The notes under the pieces: generated by a model
Databases searched by the model: none
The model's input: only the letters and a program-made list of their open reading frames with translations
Told to the model about the DNA's origin: nothing
Shown: positions 8,399 to 16,647 of the stretch, piece by piece
How positions within the stretch are numbered: position 1 is the first letter of the stretch
Layout of the letters: each line of letters opens with the position of its first letter
Source: Paraflavitalea sp. CAU 1676
GTDB lineage: Bacteria > Bacteroidota > Bacteroidia > Chitinophagales > Chitinophagaceae
Assembly (NCBI RefSeq): GCF_029223285.1
Contig: NZ_JARHUJ010000001.1
Coordinates: 682,001-746,000, forward strand
Direction of reading: 5' to 3'
Length of the DNA stretch: 64,000 nt
Position numbers and translations under genes: made by a program

Positions 8399-9352
8399 AT
8401 GGGAAAGTTAATCACAGGTATTCACCATGTCACTGCCATTGCAGGCGACGCACAAAAGAACCTTGAATTCTATGCCGGGATACTCGGCACCAGGATGGTT
8501 AAGAAGACTGTCAATTTCGATGCGCCCGAAGTGTACCATTTTTACTATGGCGATCAGTTGGGAAGTCCCGGCAGCATCATGACCTTCTTTCCTTACAATG
8601 GTTTGGTGAGAGGCCGACAAGGTAAGGGCATGTTGAATACCACTACTTTCTCAGTACCGCTCGAATCACTCGATTATTGGCTCGCACGGCTCAGGAAATT
8701 CGGGATCGCCTATAAAGAACCAGAAGAGCGTTTTGCGGGCGAAGTAGTGGTCTATTTCGAAGATGCCGATGGCTTGGGCCTCGAACTTGTGTTCAACGAT
8801 AAAGACAAGCGGCCTGGCTACAGCAACGGCATTATCCCTGCCGAAAAGGCGATTAAGGGATTTTATAACGTGGAGATATGGGAAGAGGGATACGAACGAA
8901 CAGCAGGACTCCTGACCGAGCAACTCGATCATGTATTGATCGCGGAAAAAGGTAACCGATTTCGTTTTGCGGCACAGGATACCCCTGGTAACTACGTGGA
9001 CATCATCTGCTCACCCGATAGCCTGTGTGGCCTCGGCGGCAGTGGAACTGTGCACCATATTGCTTTCAGTACACCAGGACAGGCAGAGCAGTTGGAACTG
9101 AGGTCCAAAATAGTGCAGCGTACGCTGAATCCTACGCCCGTACTGGACCGCAATTACTTCACCTCCATCTATTTCAGGGAACCCGGAGGCGTATTGTTCG
9201 AAGTCGCTACAGCAGGCCCCGGATTTACGGTCGATGAAAGTGCCGATCACCTGGGTGAAGCGCTCAAGCTGCCACCGCAGTTCGAAAAGAATCGTACACA
9301 CCTGGAGCAAACGCTCACCCCCGTATCCCTCAATTGGGAGAACTACAAATAA
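8399..9352 (+). CDS. ring-cleaving dioxygenase, VOC family (MhqO/MhqE-like), copy 2
   Basis: This 317-aa protein is a paralogue of the preceding gene. It also begins with GIHHVTAIAGDAQ, carries the VKKTVNFDAP segment after the first strand and ends with NYFTSIYFREPGGVLFEVAT, which provides the Glu ligand. The second module contains the His pair in TVHHIAF. The two copies differ enough to suggest different substrates rather than a very recent duplication. It sits 14 bp after copy 1 and 25 bp before the MhqD-like hydrolase, so all should be translated from one mRNA. Confidence 0.9.
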   Translation: MGKLITGIHHVTAIAGDAQKNLEFYAGILGTRMVKKTVNFDAPEVYHFYYGDQLGSPGSIMTFFPYNGLVRGRQGKGMLNTTTFSVPLESLDYWLARLRKFGIAYKEPEERFAGEVVVYFEDADGLGLELVFNDKDKRPGYSNGIIPAEKAIKGFYNVEIWEEGYERTAGLLTEQLDHVLIAEKGNRFRFAAQDTPGNYVDIICSPDSLCGLGGSGTVHHIAFSTPGQAEQLELRSKIVQRTLNPTPVLDRNYFTSIYFREPGGVLFEVATAGPGFTVDESADHLGEALKLPPQFEKNRTHLEQTLTPVSLNWENYK

Positions 9353-9377
9353 GGAAAGACCAGCAAAACATATTGTT

Positions 9378-9998
9378 ATGCATACGAAAGACTTAGTAAC
9401 AGCAGGCAGGAAATTGACCGAAGCAAAAAAGGTATTGATCATGATGCACGGTCGCGGAGGAACAGCCGAAAACATCCTTTCGCTGGCCCAGCACCTTGAA
9501 GTAGATGAATTTGCCCTCATCGCACCACAGGCCACCAGCAATACATGGTATCCCTATTCTTTCATGGCCCCCCTGCAACAAAATGAACCCTGGCTCTCAT
9601 CAGCCCTGCAGGTAGTTGGAGAAGTGGTCAACGACTTGATTGCCCAGGGATTTACGGAGAAACAGCTTTACTTCCTGGGCTTCTCACAAGGCGCCTGTCT
9701 TACCCTCGAATATGTTACCCGCAATGCCACCCATTACGGCGGAGTAGTAGCCTTTACCGGCGGATTGATCGGTGATAAGATCTATCCCCAGCATTACCAG
9801 GGCGATTTTAAGAATACGCCTGTGTTCATTGGCACCAGCGATCCCGATATGCACGTGCCGGTAGAAAGGGTATACGCAACAACTAATATCCTGAAAGACA
9901 TGAAGGCAGACGTTACCGAAAACGTTTACGCAAATATGGGCCACACCATAACCCAGGATGAGATCGACAAGGCCAACAGTCTCATATTTAATAAATAG
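9378..9998 (+). CDS. alpha/beta hydrolase, phospholipase/carboxylesterase type (MhqD-like)
   Basis: This 206-aa protein is an alpha/beta hydrolase of the Abhydrolase_2 group. The oxyanion region is MMHGRGGTAEN, the nucleophile elbow GFSQGACLT (Ser in G-x-S-x-G), the acid lies in GTSDPDMHVP and the catalytic His in MGHTI near the C-terminus. MhqD in B. subtilis pairs with a ring-cleaving dioxygenase in quinone resistance, and the same pairing is seen here. The ATG at 9378 is the start; an upstream open frame overlaps the dioxygenase and has no family similarity. The enzyme probably hydrolyses products of ring opening. Confidence 0.9.
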   Translation: MHTKDLVTAGRKLTEAKKVLIMMHGRGGTAENILSLAQHLEVDEFALIAPQATSNTWYPYSFMAPLQQNEPWLSSALQVVGEVVNDLIAQGFTEKQLYFLGFSQGACLTLEYVTRNATHYGGVVAFTGGLIGDKIYPQHYQGDFKNTPVFIGTSDPDMHVPVERVYATTNILKDMKADVTENVYANMGHTITQDEIDKANSLIFNK

Positions 9999-10054
9999 TT
10001 GCAATAATTAATGGGTGATCTTTAACTTCACGCGTCTGGAAAGCTATACGCCCG

Positions 10055-12955
10055 ATGCGAAAAGTTATATCACTCATTTTAATTTATTGCTACTGCCAGC
10101 AGGCTACTGCGCAGAATACTATTGGTATACCCACCATTATCAATTACACCCGGCAGGCTTACAATGCAGGCAATCAGAACTGGAGTATTGGGCAGGATAA
10201 AAATGGATTGCTCTATTTTGCCAACAACAAAGGCCTCCTCGTGTTTGATGGCACCACCTGGCGAACCTACCCGCTACCCGGCGGCACCATTGTACGTTCG
10301 CTGGCCATTGGCGATAACAACAGGATATATGTGGGCGGCCAGGGGGAGTTTGGTTATTTCTCTCCGGCAAAGAATGGTGAACTGACCTTTACCTCGTTAA
10401 AGAAGCTCGTTCCGCCCAACGATAATGACTTTGCCGATGTATGGAACATCTGCATCTGGGACCAGCGCGTATTCTTCCGCTCCAACAAAAGGATATTCGA
10501 ACTGGAAGGGAATTCGATAACGGTACACAAAAGCATCGACTGGGCTTTTATGGCCCGTACACCTTCAGGACTTGTTGCATTCGATTTTACCCAAAAACTG
10601 GTGGCTTATAACCGCGGCGAATGGCAGCCGGTTATTAAAGTAGGCGCTCTCCCCAAAGATGTACGGCTCACCACGGTATTGGCGCTCGGCAAGGATAGCA
10701 TCCTGCTTTGCACCCTCAACCATGGTCTCTACTTATTAAAAAATGATACGGTATCCTTTTTCGACGCCCCCGGAATCAGAAATATTATTGGCAAAAATAT
10801 ACACAATGCCTGCCAGCTTTCTCCCGATAGGATCGCCCTTGTTACCAATATAGTTGGCTGCATCATCATCAACAGAAAAGGTGAATTTGTACAACGCTTC
10901 TCCAAAAAGGAAGGACTGCAAAGCAACAATATCCTCAGCGTTAAGATGGATAGAGATAAGAACCTTTGGCTCGGCCTTGATAATGGGATCGATCTCGTAG
11001 CTTATAGCAATTCCATCAAAAATATCTTCCCCGATGGAGAAGACCGCAATGCAGGATACACTTCCATGATCTTCAAAGGACAGTTGTATTGCGGATTGTC
11101 TACCGGGTTATACAAGGTGACGCTCAACCCAGGCGAAAAAGATTACAGCTATTCCAATAATGCGTTCGAGTTCGTTCCCCGCTCCGAAGGTCAGGTATGG
11201 GGACTGTCCGAAGTGAACGATCAATTACTGGTAGCCCATAACCGGGGCGCTTACCAGATAGAGAATGGCAACATCAAGGTCATTGACGATAAAACCGGCT
11301 TTTGGATATTCAAGCCCTTATACAATACCATTCCTTCTACTGTCATCATAGCCGGGACCTATAATGGAGTGAACCTGTATAATTATAGCAATGGTACCTT
11401 TCAGAATCCGATAACGAACGCGGTCTTTGAGTCGGCCCGCTACATGGCCATTAACCACGACACCATTTGGATCGCTCACCCCTATAAAGGCTTGTACAAA
11501 GTGGCGTTCAATGCGCAGGGAAAGCCATTCTCCATCAACTACCAGGATAAAGCCGGCATACTCTCCGCCAACCACAATCACTTGTATCAGTTTATGGACA
11601 GGATGGTGTTGACATCCGATCATGGAATCTTTGAATACGATCCCCATCAGAAAGATTTCGTCCGTTCAGCTCAATTGGAAAAGCTATTCGGGTCGGTTCC
11701 CAGTTACATCAAGGAAGACCGTTTTGGCAATCTCTGGTTTTGCAATGATAAAAGAGTGAGCATCGTCGACAGGTCGGGCCCGCAATCCGAGATCATCCAT
11801 ATATCCGAAATTGACGATAAGGTTATGCGCAGCGGCTTCGAGCATATCAATGTGGTAGATAGTAACAATGTATTTATCGCTGCCGAGAAGGGGTTCTTTC
11901 ACCTCAACTATGCCCAGTACAAGAAGAACAAGCATCTTTTGCAGGCGCGCATTCGCCTCGTGCGAACCGGCATCGGGTCCGATAGCCTCATCTTTGGTGG
12001 CTACACCATCGACTCTTCCTCGAAGGAAGAGCCGATAGTGAGTTACGCCAACAACTCACTGCATTTCGAAAGTGCTTCAAATGTGTTCGGTCAGGAAGAG
12101 AATACCGAGTATAGTTATTGGCTCGAAGGGTTCGATAGAGACTGGTCGCCCTGGAACAAGAAAACAGAGAAGGACTATACCAACCTGCCCGAAGGTAACT
12201 ACACGTTTAAAGTAAAATGCCGCAGTGCAGCAGGCAGCGAGTCGGCTGTAGCGGCCTGGTCCTTCCGCATCCTGCCTCCCTGGTATCGAACCTGGTGGGC
12301 ATTTATTCTCTATGCATTACTTTTCTTCGGTGTATTGTATCTCTTTTATAAAAGGCAGCAGGAGAAGTACCAGAAATTGCAGCAGCTGAAATTACAGGAG
12401 CAGCAACGCAAATACGACGAAGAGCAAAAGCAGCTACAGATACAGCACGAACTCGAAATGGGTAAAAGCGAAAAGGAGATCATGCGGCTGCAAAACGAAA
12501 AGCTCGAGGCTGAGCTCGAACACAAAAATGCCGAACTGGCCTCTTCCGCCATGAGCCTGGTGCGTAAAATGGAAATACTCACCAAGCTGAAGGAAGATCT
12601 TGTAGTGTATAAGAATGGGGCCGGGGCCGACAAAGGCAGCAAGGACTTTCAAAAGATCATGCGTGTGCTCGACAAAGAGCTTGATCACGATGGAGAGTGG
12701 GAGCAGTTTGCCAATCACTTCGATACCGTGCATACCAATTACCTCCGGAAGCTGAAGGAGGTATGTCCCGAGATCACAGCCTCCGAACTCAAACTCGCTG
12801 CTTATCTCCGACTTAGCCTCAGCACAAAGGAAATAGCCCAGCTCATGAACATATCCATCAGGGGCGTTGAAACAAGCCGCTACCGGCTCCGCAAAAAGCT
12901 GGGCATCGCCAACGAGGTCAACTTGTACGATTACCTGATTAACGTAACACAATAA
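10055..12955 (+). CDS. membrane-anchored one-component regulator (Reg_prop propeller, Y_Y_Y, LuxR HTH)
   Basis: This 966-aa protein has a signal sequence (first 20 residues, ending ATAQ), then a periplasmic beta-propeller of Reg_prop repeats (about 35-640; for example NLWLGLDNGIDL). A Y_Y_Y domain follows (about 665-745; YSYWLEGFDRDWSPW), then one membrane helix (about 750-770), a long Gln/Glu/Lys-rich coiled coil (about 770-850) and a C-terminal LuxR-type HTH (MNISIRGVETSRYRLRKKLG). No histidine kinase or receiver domain is present. It would thus sense a periplasmic glycan and bind DNA while still in the membrane. Position just before the glycoside hydrolases suggests it controls them; this is inference. 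Confidence 0.92.
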   Translation: MRKVISLILIYCYCQQATAQNTIGIPTIINYTRQAYNAGNQNWSIGQDKNGLLYFANNKGLLVFDGTTWRTYPLPGGTIVRSLAIGDNNRIYVGGQGEFGYFSPAKNGELTFTSLKKLVPPNDNDFADVWNICIWDQRVFFRSNKRIFELEGNSITVHKSIDWAFMARTPSGLVAFDFTQKLVAYNRGEWQPVIKVGALPKDVRLTTVLALGKDSILLCTLNHGLYLLKNDTVSFFDAPGIRNIIGKNIHNACQLSPDRIALVTNIVGCIIINRKGEFVQRFSKKEGLQSNNILSVKMDRDKNLWLGLDNGIDLVAYSNSIKNIFPDGEDRNAGYTSMIFKGQLYCGLSTGLYKVTLNPGEKDYSYSNNAFEFVPRSEGQVWGLSEVNDQLLVAHNRGAYQIENGNIKVIDDKTGFWIFKPLYNTIPSTVIIAGTYNGVNLYNYSNGTFQNPITNAVFESARYMAINHDTIWIAHPYKGLYKVAFNAQGKPFSINYQDKAGILSANHNHLYQFMDRMVLTSDHGIFEYDPHQKDFVRSAQLEKLFGSVPSYIKEDRFGNLWFCNDKRVSIVDRSGPQSEIIHISEIDDKVMRSGFEHINVVDSNNVFIAAEKGFFHLNYAQYKKNKHLLQARIRLVRTGIGSDSLIFGGYTIDSSSKEEPIVSYANNSLHFESASNVFGQEENTEYSYWLEGFDRDWSPWNKKTEKDYTNLPEGNYTFKVKCRSAAGSESAVAAWSFRILPPWYRTWWAFILYALLFFGVLYLFYKRQQEKYQKLQQLKLQEQQRKYDEEQKQLQIQHELEMGKSEKEIMRLQNEKLEAELEHKNAELASSAMSLVRKMEILTKLKEDLVVYKNGAGADKGSKDFQKIMRVLDKELDHDGEWEQFANHFDTVHTNYLRKLKEVCPEITASELKLAAYLRLSLSTKEIAQLMNISIRGVETSRYRLRKKLGIANEVNLYDYLINVTQ

Positions 12956-12964
12956 AAACTATAA

Positions 12965-12993
12965 GGCCAGCCCCGAAAAAGGCTGGCCCTATT
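12965..12993. terminator. bidirectional terminator between convergent genes
   Basis: GGCCAGCC (12965-12972) and GGCTGGCC (12981-12988) form an 8-bp GC-rich stem with an 8-nt loop. It lies between the convergent ends of the regulator (12955) and the GH18 gene (13014) and could serve both; the flanking T-runs are poor. Confidence 0.65.
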
Positions 12994-13013
12994 ACTATTA
13001 AATAAGGATCACT

Positions 13014-14120
13014 TTACAGGTATTTGTCAATAGCAGTTAGCAGGTAAGTCTTTGGGTCCGAAGAATATTCCCAGAACATCACACCGCCCAACTTGTGCTT
13101 CTTCACATAGCGGCACTTGTATTTGACAGAGCGCTCATCATCGTAAGTCGCAAATTTCTTCTCTGCCGCATTAAAGAGGTAGGGTGCTTTCGCTTTCTTA
13201 TCCCAGTAGGCTACAAATCCTTTCTTATTTACCAGGCTGTCTTTGATGTAAGTGTAACCACCTACACGGAAGTTGCCATTGTATTTTTGCTGAAAACCCC
13301 TGTCAGCCACACTGTCAACCAAACCGCCTTTTCCGTAGAAAGCAAGCCCTACTACCAGTTTATGCGCAGGTACACCGGCAGCCAGGTAAGTAGTAACAGC
13401 CTTGTGGGCTGAGTTCTCTTTGTCATAGTTCTTCGAAGGATACAGGTTCGTATGATGCCCTGCCTGTCCGTAACTATAATCGTAGGTCATCAGGTTCACA
13501 TAATCGAGATATTCCTGCGCCTTGCTCATTTCGGTATGGTCGAGGTATGCGGGGAACCCTCCGGTAGCGGTGGTCAACAAGTAATAACGGCCTGTTTCCT
13601 GTTGTAATTTGGTCAGTTCCTCACGAATCGCCTGGAACATCAGGGTATAGTTTTGTTTATCCTCCGGGCGAAATTTATTACCGTCACCCACCATGCCAGG
13701 ATACTCCCAGTCGATATCAACACCATCCAGTTGGTACTTGCGTACGATATCTACCGATGACAAGGCAAAAGCCCGGCGGCCGGTGTCTGTTAGCACCGCA
13801 TCCGAGAAGTTTTTGCTCCACGTCCAGCCGCCGATCGAAATAAGGATCTTCAAAGCCGGATTCTGTTGCTTGAGCAGGTTCAGCGTCCTGAAATTCACCG
13901 TGTCTGTTTTCTCATTCGTCAAAAAAGCGCGGTTGCCCTGCACATCTACAAAAGCATAGTTGATGTGGGTGAGTTTCTTCACGTCGATCACGGCAGTGTT
14001 CACCAGCCCGCGGTAACCACCAACATAGCCAATCACCACCGGTCGGGAAGAAGGGGTGGATTGCCCCATAGCAAAAGCAGTTAGCAAAAAAGCAGCAAAA
14101 AGGGAAGCAAAGGTTTTCAT
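13014..14120 (-). CDS. GH18 chitinase
   Basis: This 368-aa secreted glycoside hydrolase of family 18 starts with a signal peptide (MKTFASLFAAFLLTAFAMG). The catalytic DxxDxDxE motif is complete: D132, D135, D137 and E139 in LDGVDIDWEYPG. The substrate-assisted mechanism of the family cleaves beta-1,4-N-acetylglucosamine links in chitin. The SIGGW motif (95-99) and the late MFWEYSSD motif also fit. No chitin-binding module is attached. It is second in a minus-strand pair, 21 bp after the ThuA gene. With the beta-glucanases on the other strand it suggests attack on fungal walls. Confidence 0.95.
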   Translation of the reverse strand: MKTFASLFAAFLLTAFAMGQSTPSSRPVVIGYVGGYRGLVNTAVIDVKKLTHINYAFVDVQGNRAFLTNEKTDTVNFRTLNLLKQQNPALKILISIGGWTWSKNFSDAVLTDTGRRAFALSSVDIVRKYQLDGVDIDWEYPGMVGDGNKFRPEDKQNYTLMFQAIREELTKLQQETGRYYLLTTATGGFPAYLDHTEMSKAQEYLDYVNLMTYDYSYGQAGHHTNLYPSKNYDKENSAHKAVTTYLAAGVPAHKLVVGLAFYGKGGLVDSVADRGFQQKYNGNFRVGGYTYIKDSLVNKKGFVAYWDKKAKAPYLFNAAEKKFATYDDERSVKYKCRYVKKHKLGGVMFWEYSSDPKTYLLTAIDKYL

Positions 14121-14141
14121 GATGTATAAGTAAATGAATAG

Positions 14142-14912
14142 TTAGCGTCCGCTGGCCCACACAATCGCGTTCCTGAAGAGGGCAGTGTAGGCTGGATTGT
14201 TAAACAGGTCGGGACCATGCCCCATAAAAATATATACGTTCCGCGCCTTCACATGCGGGTTGGTCCATATAACCGGGTGATCACCCATCTTCGTTTTCGA
14301 ATCCGGCGAATAAGAGTCTTCTTTAACACTGGCCAGTACCTTCACTTGTGCTCGCGGACTCTTGTCCCAGGTATACCATTCCTCCCGGGCAATCGTAAAA
14401 CGTCCGGGAATACCTCGCATTACCGGATGCAACGAATCTTCCGCCTGCACAACTCCCGACGCAAAATCAGGTATATAGTTCTTGAACTGAATGCCACCCA
14501 TGAAGTCCGAGAACCAGTTCCACATTTTATGACCGTCAAATTCTCCCAGTAAACCGGCATGATGAAAACCGATCCAGCCGCCGCGACCTTCCTCGATATA
14601 TTGTACAAAGGCTTTCGCCGCCGCGGCTGGCCATCCATACGGTGGATAATCCAGTTGAATGATCAACCGGTATTTCGAAAGCAAAGCCGAATCCACCGTC
14701 GACATATTATTTATATACTCAACGACAAATTGGCTGTCGGCCGCCAACTTATCCAGCCATGGCCGCGCCACTTTCGAATAGGCAATATGGTGTCCGCCAT
14801 TCTCATAGATCACCAAAGCACGAAACCGCGAACCAGCCGTTTGGCAATAACCCACCGAAACAGTCTGCAAAAAAAAGAGAACGGCTACGATCAGCTTGAT
14901 AAATTGCTTCAT
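14142..14912 (-). CDS. ThuA domain-containing protein
   Basis: This 256-aa protein has an N-terminal signal sequence (MKQFIKLIVAVLFFLQTVS, cleavage near GYCQ) and a ThuA-like domain, a class I glutamine amidotransferase-like fold. Typical segments are ALVIYENGGHH near the N-terminus, WIGFHHAGLLGEF in the middle and PVIWTNPHVKARNVYIFMG at the end. The catalytic Cys of true amidotransferases is not evident, as is common in the family. The start at 14912 is chosen because the signal peptide begins there; the open frame continues upstream without support. ThuA proteins accompany sugar utilisation genes, but their biochemical role is unsettled. Confidence 0.85.
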   Translation of the reverse strand: MKQFIKLIVAVLFFLQTVSVGYCQTAGSRFRALVIYENGGHHIAYSKVARPWLDKLAADSQFVVEYINNMSTVDSALLSKYRLIIQLDYPPYGWPAAAAKAFVQYIEEGRGGWIGFHHAGLLGEFDGHKMWNWFSDFMGGIQFKNYIPDFASGVVQAEDSLHPVMRGIPGRFTIAREEWYTWDKSPRAQVKVLASVKEDSYSPDSKTKMGDHPVIWTNPHVKARNVYIFMGHGPDLFNNPAYTALFRNAIVWASGR

Positions 14913-15216
14913 CGTTATGTACATTATAGTGCTATGAAAATACAGGATGTAATGTCCAAATTCGTCAAAGGCGTAGCAAGTAATACGTGTGAAGGGCGTC
15001 AAATATCTGATAATCAATCTTTAATTTTCAAAGTGTAGTGGTTTTGGCGTAGTGATTAATTTGGAGTTAACCCTTGTTAATCAGCACTTTTGACATCCGG
15101 TTGCTTAACTGTTTTGGAAGCCGCCTGTTCGCATAAAACCGGGCAGATCGGAGTCCTGCAAAGCAACCAGTTTTCGAATCCAACTCGAATTTTGCATTTC
15201 AGAAACCCAAGCACAG
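14913..15216. other. 304-bp divergent control region of the glycan locus
   Basis: No gene is visible. The region drives ThuA-GH18 to the left and GH30-GH30-GH5-GH2 to the right. It is AT-rich around 14995-15095 and carries a small inverted repeat, GATTAA at 15054-15059 and TTAATC at 15077-15082. No clear TAnnTTTG box was identified for either direction. Confidence 0.5.
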
Positions 15217-16635
15217 ATGAAAAGAATACTTGCCATGCTGATTGTACCAACCTGCCTCTCGGTACAGGCCCAGCAAAAGGTGACTGTATACACCACCGCC
15301 AGTCAGTCAGACCTTCGCCTCTCACAAAACGCACAGCTTAATTTCACCGAATTCAAACAGCCGCTCGAAACACAACCTTGTGTATTCATCGATCCGAAAA
15401 ATACATTCCAATCCTTCCTGGGAATCGGTGGAGCGCTCACAGACGCCTCTGCCGAAACCTTTGCCAAATTGGGCAAAGCCGAACAGCAGGAGTTTATGGC
15501 GGCCTATTTCGATAAAGAGAAAGGAATTGGCTATACTCTCGCAAGAACCACCATCCACAGTTGCGATTTTTCCAGCGGCAGCTATACTTATGTTAGCGAC
15601 AACGATACCGAGCTGAAGACCTTCAACGTAGCACACGATGAACAATACCGCATCCCCTTCATCAAACAGGCAATTGCAGCAGCCGGCGGAAAACTTACCA
15701 TGTACGTAAGTCCATGGAGTCCGCCATCCTGGATGAAAGACAACAAAAGCCTGTTGCAGGGTGGCAAACTGAAGCCTGAATCCCGTCAGCAATGGGCCAA
15801 TTATTATGTGAAGTTTATCAAGACCTACGAAGCAAAAGGAATACCCATCTGGGGGCTCTCCGTACAAAACGAACCCATGGCAAAACAACGGTGGGAATCC
15901 TGCATCTTCACTGCGGAGGAAGAACGCGACTTTATCAAACAATACCTCGGCCCCACCTTGCAAAAACAGGGATTGGGTACTAAGAAACTCATCGCCTGGG
16001 ATCATAACCGGGACCTGCTGTATCAGCGGGCCAGCGTCATCCTCAACGATAAAGACGCCGCGAAATACGTTTGGGGAATTGGATTCCATTGGTACGAAAC
16101 CTGGACGGGTGGTCCCATGCAGTTCGATAACCTCCGCTTGGTAAACCAGGCATTCCCTGGTAAAAACCTCATCTTTACCGAAGGATGCAAGGAGAAGTTC
16201 AACCTCGATAGCGTCAACAACTGGTCGCTGGGCGAACGCTATGGTAACTCCATGATCAATGATTTCAACAATGGTACCGTGGCCTGGACCGATTGGAATA
16301 TCCTGCTCGATGAAAAAGGCGGGCCTAATCATGTTGGTAATTTCTGCTTTGCGCCCCTTCACGCCAACACCCAAACCGGCAAGCTCATTTATACCAATGC
16401 CTACTATTATATCGGGCATTTTTCAAAGTTCATTCGTCCAGGAGCAAAACGCATCGCAGCTTCAGCCAGCCGCGCTCAGTTGCAAACCACTGCCTTTAGA
16501 AATACCGATGGCAGCATTGTGGTAGTAGTAATGAACACTACCGATCAAAAACTACCTTATCATATTTGGCTCGATGGCAAAGCAGCGCCAACCGAAAGCC
16601 TGCCGCACTCTATCAGTACTCTTGTAATAAAATAA
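15217..16635 (+). CDS. GH30 family beta-glycosidase (copy 1)
   Basis: This 472-aa secreted enzyme begins with a signal peptide (MKRILAMLIVPTCLSVQAQ). It is a GH30 (beta/alpha)8 enzyme with a short beta-sandwich at the C-terminus. Conserved features are GIGGALTDASAETF, the YVSPWSPPSWMKDN strand, the acid/base E219 in VQNEP and the nucleophile E322 in IFTEG. Enzymes in this clan include glucosylceramidases and beta-1,6-glucanases. It is the first of four plus-strand glycoside hydrolases, 12 bp before copy 2. The fungal beta-1,6-glucan assignment is an inference from the neighbours. Confidence 0.93.
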   Translation: MKRILAMLIVPTCLSVQAQQKVTVYTTASQSDLRLSQNAQLNFTEFKQPLETQPCVFIDPKNTFQSFLGIGGALTDASAETFAKLGKAEQQEFMAAYFDKEKGIGYTLARTTIHSCDFSSGSYTYVSDNDTELKTFNVAHDEQYRIPFIKQAIAAAGGKLTMYVSPWSPPSWMKDNKSLLQGGKLKPESRQQWANYYVKFIKTYEAKGIPIWGLSVQNEPMAKQRWESCIFTAEEERDFIKQYLGPTLQKQGLGTKKLIAWDHNRDLLYQRASVILNDKDAAKYVWGIGFHWYETWTGGPMQFDNLRLVNQAFPGKNLIFTEGCKEKFNLDSVNNWSLGERYGNSMINDFNNGTVAWTDWNILLDEKGGPNHVGNFCFAPLHANTQTGKLIYTNAYYYIGHFSKFIRPGAKRIAASASRAQLQTTAFRNTDGSIVVVVMNTTDQKLPYHIWLDGKAAPTESLPHSISTLVIK

Positions 16636-16647
16636 ACGATCGCGACC

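Noticed and set aside
9234-9377. Upstream extension of the MhqD-like hydrolase frame
   Set aside because: The 48 codons overlap the dioxygenase in another frame and have no similarity to hydrolases; the ATG at 9378 fits the family.
15322-16419. 365-codon minus-strand frame in the first GH30 gene
   Set aside because: Antisense to a gene with both catalytic Glu residues; composition is that of a shadow frame.
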